DNA from: Candidatus Krumholzibacteriia bacterium
GTDB lineage: Bacteria > Krumholzibacteriota > Krumholzibacteriia > LZORAL124-64-63
Direction of reading: 5' to 3'
Length of the DNA: 40,862 nt
Assembly (NCBI GenBank): GCA_023270185.1
Contig: JAGLCY010000096.1
Span: 1-40,862, forward strand
Below are positions 34,682-40,862 of the stretch, piece after piece. Numbering within the stretch: position 1 is the first letter of the stretch; each line of letters opens with the position of its first letter. A model generated the notes under the pieces. It saw nothing but the letters and a program-made list of their open reading frames with translations. It did no database searches and was not told where the DNA came from. A program made the translations under genes and the position numbers.

Positions 34682-36394
34682 ATGAAATCAATTGGATCTT
34701 CCTCGGTGAATACTCGCTTAGCCATGATGATATTGGCGATTGCCTTGACGGTATTTGTGGGTGGATGTGACGAGGAATGCAATCCGTGTATTCCAGATAC
34801 CGTGGAAACCCCGGACCGTATTCTGCCCGGTTATGCCAGGGTCGTCAGCCAGGACGATGTCGATGCCCTCGAGGGTGTGACGGAAATCCTCTACAATCTG
34901 GCTATCGGTCCCAGCGATGACATCGTCGATCTCAGTCCGCTGAACCGGTTGCGCACCGTTGGTGGCGAACTGTCGATCCGGGCCAATAAGACTTTGTCCT
35001 CCCTGGCCGGTCTGGACAGCCTCGCCCTGGTGGGTGGGTCCCTGTGGATTGAGGGGAACACCGTTCTTGGAAATTTGGCCGGGCTTGAGAACGCCGACGT
35101 AGCGTTGTCGGTATTTATCATTGGAAATTATGGGCTCACCACCATAGCAGGATTAAGGCATGAGCTGTCGGCGACGGCTGTAAACATCGGCCCGAATCGC
35201 ATCCTGCCTGACCTCAGCGGAATGCCCGACCTGCCCCTGGTCACTTCATTGACGATCAACGGGGACAGCGGGATGTCACTGACCGGTCTTGGCGCCACGC
35301 CGGCCCTGACGAATTTGGTGATCCGGGGAGTAAGCGATCTCAGCGTGCTCAGCGAGGTGTCCGACCGACCATTGTTGCAATCACTGACGATCGAGAAGTG
35401 TCCCGGCTTGGGTGATCTGTCCGCGCTTCCGTCATACTCCCAGCTGGAATCCTTGAAAATAAAGGAAAACGAAGGGTTGGAGACGGTCGGTACATTACCG
35501 GGCTTTGCCGCCCTCCGTAAATTGGAGATCACCAGGAACTCCAGCCTGGTGCAACTCGGGGAAATCGGGGCATTGCCCGGGCTGGAATTGCTCTACATCA
35601 CACGCAATGACAGCCTCGTTTCCCTGGCCGGGTTGCCCGATCTGTCCGGCGTGACGCGGTTGGATCTCAGTTATAATGTGAGTTTGGTAAACCTGACGGG
35701 GCTTGGCGCCCTGCCGAAGATCGAGGATTTGACACTGTATGGTTTGACGGGTCTTGAAAGCCTCGCGGGTATTACCGACCTGAGCGCACTCACGAGATTT
35801 ACACTGACAGGTATCGGAGTTACTTCCCTGGAGGGGCTGCCGGCCTTGCCGGAATTGACTTCATGGAGAATGAAATATTTTCCAAGCCTAAACAGTTTGG
35901 CGGGGATGCCGGAAATGCAGGACGTATCGTATTGGTCCATCGACCAGTGTGAGGTTCTGGCCGACCTGCGCGGAATGCCTGAATTACCGATGCTGAAAAT
36001 ATTGTCGATTATTGACATGCCAGGCATGACTTCGTCGGCGGGTATGAGCCAGGTCGGTCCGGAGTGCGAAGTCAGGTTGGAAAACATGCCGGTTCTTACG
36101 AGCCTTGAGGGGTTTGCTGGAGTCGAGGAACTTGGGAGACTGTCTGTTTTCAGCTGCAACTCTCTTGTCGATTTTAAGGGCCTCGAGTCCCTGCGGCGAA
36201 TTGCATCCGGGTTGATTATCGGCACAAACGAATCCCTGACTGATGTAAGCGCGTTGGCTGGAATTGTCGACACGGCGACCGCCTATGTAGGCTTTAGATG
36301 GAACATCAGCCTGGACCAGTGTGTGCTCATGGACATGGTTTCGAATTGGGAATGTGATTACCTCTCCGTGGGGAATAATGGCCCCTGTCAGTAG
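34682..36394 (+). CDS. Leucine-rich-repeat lipoprotein
   Basis: A 570-residue protein. A lipoprotein signal ends in the lipobox VGGC at about residue 29 (MKSIGSSSVNTRLAMMILAI ...), then CDEECNPC follows. The rest is made of repeats of about 22-24 residues of the type L-x-x-L-x-x-I-x-x-N-x-S-L-x-x-L-x-G-L, for example LEITRNSSLVQLGEIGALPG and LDLSYNVSLVNLTGLGALPK. This is a bacterial leucine-rich-repeat/receptor-L-domain pattern, suited to protein-protein contact at the cell surface. The start is ATG 34682, since the track start 34595 precedes the signal by 29 residues. The partner is unknown. It has no FlgD-like tail. Confidence 0.75.
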   Translation: MKSIGSSSVNTRLAMMILAIALTVFVGGCDEECNPCIPDTVETPDRILPGYARVVSQDDVDALEGVTEILYNLAIGPSDDIVDLSPLNRLRTVGGELSIRANKTLSSLAGLDSLALVGGSLWIEGNTVLGNLAGLENADVALSVFIIGNYGLTTIAGLRHELSATAVNIGPNRILPDLSGMPDLPLVTSLTINGDSGMSLTGLGATPALTNLVIRGVSDLSVLSEVSDRPLLQSLTIEKCPGLGDLSALPSYSQLESLKIKENEGLETVGTLPGFAALRKLEITRNSSLVQLGEIGALPGLELLYITRNDSLVSLAGLPDLSGVTRLDLSYNVSLVNLTGLGALPKIEDLTLYGLTGLESLAGITDLSALTRFTLTGIGVTSLEGLPALPELTSWRMKYFPSLNSLAGMPEMQDVSYWSIDQCEVLADLRGMPELPMLKILSIIDMPGMTSSAGMSQVGPECEVRLENMPVLTSLEGFAGVEELGRLSVFSCNSLVDFKGLESLRRIASGLIIGTNESLTDVSALAGIVDTATAYVGFRWNISLDQCVLMDMVSNWECDYLSVGNNGPCQ

Positions 36395-36426
36395 TGGGAA
36401 GATCATTTGAATGAAGGGGAAATGTC

Positions 36427-37014
36427 GTGATTCGCACCATGGTTTTCATCGTCTTTATCACCCTGGCGGGAACCTCTTTGGCAGATGTGGTCGACATCAG
36501 TTTTCCCGAACTGGCGAGTTACTATGAAACCGGGTGGGTAGATCCAGTCATTGCGCCCGCAGGGCGAACGACAACCTTCATGTTCCATCCGGATGTACAA
36601 AGCATGGATGGATTGCGCCTGGTAATCTCAGGAGACTGGAATGAGGGAGAGATCCATTGCGCCAGCCTGTGGGGTCCTCCTGACACCACCAGTTTCACAC
36701 CCGGCCTGAGCATATTTTTAACGGCACCCGAGGCCTTTGAGGGAACATTTCATGCCACGGTCCAACCTCCCGATGGGCCGTTTGACCAATCGACCGCGAC
36801 TTTTGAATACCTTTACCCGCCGGATGGTGCGGATATTAACCTCCTTTTGGGAGTGGAGGTTTCCGTGGAATTTTTCTGTGACCTGGTTCTTCCCGGAAAT
36901 TGCGGGGTGTTCGCCGACTCACATGGATCCGTGACTGAAGTCCGGTTGGAGGCGTTTGGGGCGGTGCCGGCGGAGGGGTTTTCGTGGGGAAGGGTGAAAT
37001 CGCTATTCCGATGA
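36427..37014 (+). CDS. Small secreted protein ending in WGRVKSLFR
   Basis: A 195-residue protein with a signal peptide (MIRTMVFIVFITLAGTSLA). The mature region is beta-rich with no family recognised (SFPELASYYETGWVDPVIAP, TFMFHPDVQSMDGLRLVISG). Its last residues, SWGRVKSLFR, match the end of the beta-helix protein at 14803 (SWGSLKSLFR), although the two proteins are otherwise unrelated. The start is GTG 36427 with AGGGG upstream. It lies 32 nt after the leucine-rich-repeat gene, so the two may be co-transcribed. Confidence 0.7.
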   Translation: MIRTMVFIVFITLAGTSLADVVDISFPELASYYETGWVDPVIAPAGRTTTFMFHPDVQSMDGLRLVISGDWNEGEIHCASLWGPPDTTSFTPGLSIFLTAPEAFEGTFHATVQPPDGPFDQSTATFEYLYPPDGADINLLLGVEVSVEFFCDLVLPGNCGVFADSHGSVTEVRLEAFGAVPAEGFSWGRVKSLFR

Positions 37015-37092
37015 TTTTGGTATCGAAAGCATGGCTCCCACCGCGATAGCTGAGCCGCTCTTCCGCCGATTATGGCCTGTTGGTCATTGGTC

Positions 37093-38547
37093 CTACGGTA
37101 ATATGATCCACTCCGACCAGTCCTGCTCATTGAGCAAACTGTTGAAGATAGCCGAGCCGCCCTGCGGATTTCCCGATGACCTGGACATTGCCTCAATGGC
37201 CAGCTTGCGGAAGGGATCCTTCAGATCCGGTTTGGTGGACAGGGCATTCAGGCCCCTCAGGCCCTTGGGCAATTCTCCCGTGATACAGGGATCGGTTGTC
37301 GGCACGTAATACCGCGCGGGTTCGCCCTCCAGGATAATGATGAAATCGGTAAACTGGTCCATGGCGCAAGTGGTGCGATCGATGTGACCCAATTGGCGGT
37401 CGCGGCTCAGCAACACGTCGACCGGCAGGTCCAGCGACAGGCACATGGCGTACATCAGGGCTGACTTCCCGAACCGGTTGGCCTCGTGTTTGACCAGGAT
37501 GTCTTCCAGCTTCGAGGAATAGTAGTCGTCGAAGAAGCAGACCATTTTAATGTCGTCCTGGACGAATTTGTACAGGGCGTCGGCCTTTTCGGCGTCAGTG
37601 GTCAGGTCCGCCGTCAGCTCCCGGGCCTTGGCCTTCACCACGGAACTTTTTTCCTGGATCCGCGCCCTGTACCCTGAAGCAAAAACGGCCACCATGTTCC
37701 ATGAGGAGGTTTCCATCCAGGCTTCGGTCATGTCGTTGTACTGAGCCTTGGGGTAGACAATAAGAAACGGCTGGTATTCATAGAACATGGGGGCGTCTTG
37801 GTTCTTCTTGTCGGCGGGGATGTCCACTACGGTGAACTTTATGTCGATGGGATAGCCGTCCTTTTCCTTGTAGACTTTTTTCCCATACTTCTTTGAAACC
37901 AGGTTGTGGCCCAGGAATTCGAGGCTGAAAAAGCCGCCGGTCTTGACCCGCGTGTTGCACAGCATCACGGGCAGATCGCAGCTCATTCGCAGGTGGGATC
38001 CCATGTAGGGATGTTCCTTTTTGGCCTCGACCGAGTAGCAGACCACGTCGCCCTTTTCCAGGTCGGGAAACGAAAAGACGACATCCTGGGGGCTTATGCC
38101 TCCGGTCTTGTCGATGTTCCGGTTGCTTTCCTCCAGGTGAATGACCTTGCCGTCCCGCCAGATCCAGCCGCCCGTGAATTCAATGGTCGCCTCACTTGAA
38201 AAACCGAGGGTCCGCGTCCTGACCAGTTCGTGGTCGGGTTCGTTGATTTTCACCACGATGTTGTGGATGACCACATGGGATTCCCGGGTCGAGTCGAATT
38301 CGCGGCACCCGTAGAGAACGACGGCGGGTTCCTGGTCCAGGCCGGTTTTCTTGGCCAGCTTGTCTTCGAGTTGGCCCACGAGTTTTTTGATCTGGGCGTC
38401 GTCCCTTCTGGCTGCACAGCGATCCGGGGGGCTTGCGTTGGCAAGGTTGCCACACAGAAAAACCGCCAGGAAGGCGGTTAGCGAAACGACAAGAAGGTAA
38501 TGATGAAGTCGCAAGCAGGATTGGGTTCCAATATTACGGAGAGCCAT
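37093..38547 (-). CDS. Exported DUF3857/transglutaminase-like protein, active site degenerate
   Basis: A 484-residue protein with an N-terminal signal or anchor (VVSLTAFLAVFLCGNLANAS). A DUF3857 domain (VVIHNIVVKINEPDHELVRT, WIWRDGKVIHLEESNRNIDK, FPDLEKGDVVCYSVEAKKEH) is followed by a transglutaminase-like fold (ARELTADLTTDAEKADALYK, FVQDDIKMV). In homologues the next block is R-Y-G-D-C-K-D-K-A; here it is NRFGKSALMYAM, without the catalytic cysteine. The F-N-H position reads FTD. It is likely a non-catalytic binding protein. The C-terminus is shorter than in many family members. ATG 38547 is preceded by AAGGGGG. Confidence 0.75.
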   Translation of the reverse strand: MALRNIGTQSCLRLHHYLLVVSLTAFLAVFLCGNLANASPPDRCAARRDDAQIKKLVGQLEDKLAKKTGLDQEPAVVLYGCREFDSTRESHVVIHNIVVKINEPDHELVRTRTLGFSSEATIEFTGGWIWRDGKVIHLEESNRNIDKTGGISPQDVVFSFPDLEKGDVVCYSVEAKKEHPYMGSHLRMSCDLPVMLCNTRVKTGGFFSLEFLGHNLVSKKYGKKVYKEKDGYPIDIKFTVVDIPADKKNQDAPMFYEYQPFLIVYPKAQYNDMTEAWMETSSWNMVAVFASGYRARIQEKSSVVKAKARELTADLTTDAEKADALYKFVQDDIKMVCFFDDYYSSKLEDILVKHEANRFGKSALMYAMCLSLDLPVDVLLSRDRQLGHIDRTTCAMDQFTDFIIILEGEPARYYVPTTDPCITGELPKGLRGLNALSTKPDLKDPFRKLAIEAMSRSSGNPQGGSAIFNSLLNEQDWSEWIILP

Positions 38548-38685
38548 GGCGTTCCCCCTTTGGATCGGTCCCTTGTCACTTGGTTGATCTGACGGGGATC
38601 ATGCCATATTAAGGCAAGGAAATCAACTGTGCCGGAACGGCGTAACGTGGAGATTGGTTTATATTAAGAGCCAAGGGGGTTCATC

Positions 38686-39438
38686 ATGCGGATTCTGTTT
38701 TTGACGACCACCTGTTTGTTGTGGCTTCTCGCTGGGATCGGAACAGCCCAGGACTATCCCTGGTGCTCGAGAATGGACGATGTTTTTGCAGAGGTTGAAG
38801 GCGGCAACCTGATTCTTCACCACAAGAATGTCACCTACAACTGTTGCCCCGATTCCTTCACCTTCACCGTGACCATCTCCAACGACATTCTGTACGTCAC
38901 TGAAAAGGAAATTCTCACAAATCCTTGCACCTGCCTGTGCTGCTACAACCTTTCCTCGACTGTGGAGGGATTGTCCCCCGGTGAGTGGCAGGTTGTGTAC
39001 CGATGGTACGACGATGATCCGTGGGGCTGGCGTGATTGGCACCTGACAGTGACCGTCGGCGACCTGGGTGCGCCAGGGCCGGTCCAAATCGGACGATCAA
39101 AGGCATCCGGTTGTGTCGATCCCTCCGGAACACCCACGGACCCCGATCTTCCCGTCACCGGAATCGGGCTTCTGCAAAATGCTCCGAATCCGTTCAATCC
39201 CCAAACGACCATCGCATTCGAAATCCCGGAGAAGGCTGCTGTGAGCTTGCGCGTGTTCGATGTGTCGGGTCGATTGGTGCGAGTGTTGATCGACAATGAA
39301 ATTGTTGAGCGGGGTCGCCACGAGACGGTCTGGAACGGTCGGGATGACACAGGTCGGAATGTCGCCACGGGTGTCTACTTCTACCGTCTCGAATCGGGGC
39401 CGTGGTCCGAGATGAAGAGGATGGCATTGATCAAGTGA
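38686..39438 (+). CDS. Secreted cysteine-rich protein with FlgD-like C-terminal domain
   Basis: A 250-residue protein. The signal peptide (MRILFLTTTCLLWLLAGIGT) is followed by a cysteine-rich domain (YNCCPDSFTF, NPCTCLCCYN), probably disulfide-stabilised. A proline-rich linker leads to a full FlgD/Por-type sorting domain: NAPNPFNPQTTIAFEIPEKA, VSLRVFDVSGRLVRVLIDNE, VWNGRDDTGRNVATGVYFYR, ending KRMALIK. Such tails mark proteins for surface export in FCB-type bacteria. The passenger function is unknown. ATG 38686 follows GGGGG. The next gene starts at its stop codon. Confidence 0.85.
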   Translation: MRILFLTTTCLLWLLAGIGTAQDYPWCSRMDDVFAEVEGGNLILHHKNVTYNCCPDSFTFTVTISNDILYVTEKEILTNPCTCLCCYNLSSTVEGLSPGEWQVVYRWYDDDPWGWRDWHLTVTVGDLGAPGPVQIGRSKASGCVDPSGTPTDPDLPVTGIGLLQNAPNPFNPQTTIAFEIPEKAAVSLRVFDVSGRLVRVLIDNEIVERGRHETVWNGRDDTGRNVATGVYFYRLESGPWSEMKRMALIK

Positions 39439-40352
39439 ACCGTTCTCTCACGGAGATAGAAATCCTTTCTGCGGAATCCCTTGGCGTCAGGGGCTTGGGC
39501 TGTCATGTGAAGATTGGACCGAGGCATATCCTTATTGATCCGGGCTTCGCTCTTGGGTACATGCGACATAAGCGCATGCCACATCCAAGGCAGGTGATTC
39601 TGGGAGAAAAGGTCCGGCAAAAAGTCGTTAATCTGTGGGGGAAGGCTACGGATATTGTTTTCAGCCATTTTCATGGTGATCATGTCCCGCTTGTTGATGC
39701 CAATCCCTACCAACTTCACACTTCCGAATTGGCGGGCTTGGATGACAATGTGAGAGTCTGGCGAAAAAACCTTTGTCATCTTTCCCCCCATGAGACAGTG
39801 CGCGAAGCATCATTGAAAGAGGTTCTTGGCCTCGATTTTCTGTCCGGAGAAAATGTTGTGGACGGTCCCCTGTGTTTTTCCCATGCCGTACCTCACGGAG
39901 ATCCGGATCTGACGAATGAGTCGGTAATGATGACCCTGATCAAAGGAGAGCAGAGATTTCTTCACGCGCCGGATATCCAGCTTCTCCACGATCAGACCGT
40001 TTCACAGATTCTTGATTGGCGACCGGATATAGTCCTCGCAGGCGGCCCACCTCTCTACTTGGCAATTCTGACTGAGACACAAATTGCCAGGGCCTGGCAA
40101 AATGCCTTGAGATTGGCCCGAGGTGTTGAAACCTTCATTCTCGATCACCACCTCTTGAGATCCAGGGAGGGCCTTACCTGGCTTGAAAAGTTGTCGACGG
40201 CCGCGGGTAGACCGGTCCAATGCGCCGCTGATTACATGGGCAAGGACAGAATGCTTATGGAGGCGGAACGGGAAAGCCTCTATCAACGCTTTCCCGTGGC
40301 TAAGAACTGGCATGAGGATTATGCAAAGAGAAAAGCGAACACTGAACATTAG
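39435..40352 (+). CDS. UPF0282-type metallo-beta-lactamase-fold hydrolase
   Basis: A 305-residue cytosolic protein. AESLGVRGLGCHVKIGPRHI, LIDPGFALGY and the zinc motif HFHGDH in ATDIVFSHFHGDHVPLVD match the UPF0282 group of metallo-beta-lactamase-fold proteins. These are known mainly from archaea and are uncharacterised. Further metal-site histidines may lie in FSHAVPHGDPD and ILDHHLL. The start is set at GTG 39435, overlapping the previous TGA. The track's GTG 39402 would overlap the FlgD-tailed gene by 37 nt. The family start MxIxxLxxESLGVR supports the later choice. Confidence 0.8.
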   Translation: MNRSLTEIEILSAESLGVRGLGCHVKIGPRHILIDPGFALGYMRHKRMPHPRQVILGEKVRQKVVNLWGKATDIVFSHFHGDHVPLVDANPYQLHTSELAGLDDNVRVWRKNLCHLSPHETVREASLKEVLGLDFLSGENVVDGPLCFSHAVPHGDPDLTNESVMMTLIKGEQRFLHAPDIQLLHDQTVSQILDWRPDIVLAGGPPLYLAILTETQIARAWQNALRLARGVETFILDHHLLRSREGLTWLEKLSTAAGRPVQCAADYMGKDRMLMEAERESLYQRFPVAKNWHEDYAKRKANTEH

Positions 40353-40862
40353 CAGGTTGTTGTGTATCACTCTTTTCGCAACCGCCATGGGATTCCTGGA
40401 GGCCATCTGTGTTGTCTATCTCCGGGAAAAACTCTTTTCTCCCGGCACTGACACCCAGGAGATCGTAGCGCAACTCGGTCGCTTCGGAATCGAACATGTT
40501 CGTGAAGCGTGCACCATCGTCATGCTGATGACAGTGGCGTGGCTGGCTGCATTCAGCGTCCGAACCAGAACCGCGATGTTCTTTCTAATGTTTGGCGTCT
40601 GGGATATTACCTACTACATCGGCTTACGGGTCTTTACCGGCTGGCCTGGTTCGATATTGGAATGGGATTGCCTGTTCCTGATTCCCGTACCCTGGTTCGG
40701 GCCGGTGCTTGCCCCCGTACTCATCAGTGCATACATGGTTGTCAGCTGTGCCCTGCTGATTCTTCGCGAGGCCGCCGGCTCCCAATTGCGAATGACATTA
40801 CCGGCTTTGGCCCTGGTGGGGTTGGGGTTCGGGCTCTGGTACTGGTCGTTCGTGAAGGATTC
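40321..40862 (+). CDS. Integral membrane protein, 3' end beyond the window
   Basis: Not in the ORF track because it runs off the end. It starts at ATG 40321, with GAGG just upstream, inside the last codons of the hydrolase gene. Translation gives MQREKRTLNISRLLCITLFA and then TAMGFLEAICVVYLREKLFS, a loop, IVMLMTVAWLAAFSVRTRTA, MFFLMFGVWDITYYIGLRVF and further hydrophobic segments. There are five or six membrane segments in the visible 180 residues. No function is recognised. Translational coupling to the hydrolase is likely. Confidence 0.8.
   Translation, partial: MQREKRTLNISRLLCITLFATAMGFLEAICVVYLREKLFSPGTDTQEIVAQLGRFGIEHVREACTIVMLMTVAWLAAFSVRTRTAMFFLMFGVWDITYYIGLRVFTGWPGSILEWDCLFLIPVPWFGPVLAPVLISAYMVVSCALLILREAAGSQLRMTLPALALVGLGFGLWYWSFVKD

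Overview
The window looks like chromosomal DNA from a Gram-negative (diderm) bacterium. It has RND efflux, outer-membrane barrel, LolA-like and LptF/G-like genes. Secreted proteins carry FlgD/Por-type C-terminal domains (motifs such as PNPFNP and GVYFYRL), and two glycine-rich RRM proteins are present. FlgD-like tails of this sort are typical of the FCB group and nearby candidate phyla (Krumholzibacteria/Eisenbacteria-like). That placement is inference; no rRNA or tRNA gene was seen.

Left block (1-13.1 kb, minus strand). A decayed recombinase-like 3' end and a perfect 27-bp inverted repeat lie at the left edge. Next, read right to left, comes a tightly packed gene set: a TetR remnant with an internal deletion, membrane-fusion protein, RND pump, outer-membrane factor, YejM/PbgA-like membrane sulfatase-fold protein, SpoIIAA-like protein, crotonase-like protein without obvious catalytic acids, a second TetR regulator, and a dicarboxylate-symporter/solute-binding fusion. 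Neighbouring genes overlap or nearly touch, so the whole set may be one transcription unit. The fusion gene is visibly AT-richer than the pump genes. A 25-bp direct repeat (7-31 and 16118-16142) brackets the block, raising the possibility of a decayed integrated element.

Middle (13.1-24.8 kb, plus strand). This holds an intact TetR gene next to a palindromic operator candidate, a secreted beta-helix protein, a GT-C-like membrane protein, a glycine-rich RRM gene, a TetR - radical SAM - nitronate monooxygenase operon (the last gene frameshifted at a G8 tract) and a class II Fic protein with a palindrome inside its promoter. A degenerate 69-bp element occurs four times, each time ahead of a plus-strand gene.

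ABC block (24.8-28.8 kb, minus strand). An ATPase, a FtsX/LolE-type permease, a LolA-like periplasmic protein and an outer-membrane barrel form one operon, which looks like a self-contained envelope lipid or lipoprotein export route.

Right block (28.8-40.9 kb). This holds a decayed secreted GH99-like gene, GTP-type PEP carboxykinase, a second RRM gene, a SnoaL / lipocalin-like / shortened LptF/G-like gene set, a leucine-rich-repeat lipoprotein, a small secreted protein, a DUF3857 protein with a degenerate transglutaminase site, a FlgD-tailed secreted protein, a UPF0282-type metallo-hydrolase and a membrane protein cut by the window end.

The most notable points are: (i) a 144-nt leader shared by the two RRM genes with four hairpins and compensating substitutions; (ii) a shared C-terminal W-G-x-x-K-S-L-F-R ending on two unrelated secreted proteins, a possible sorting tag; (iii) the pump operon with its unusual tail; (iv) the 69-bp dispersed element; (v) the ABC/LolA/barrel operon.
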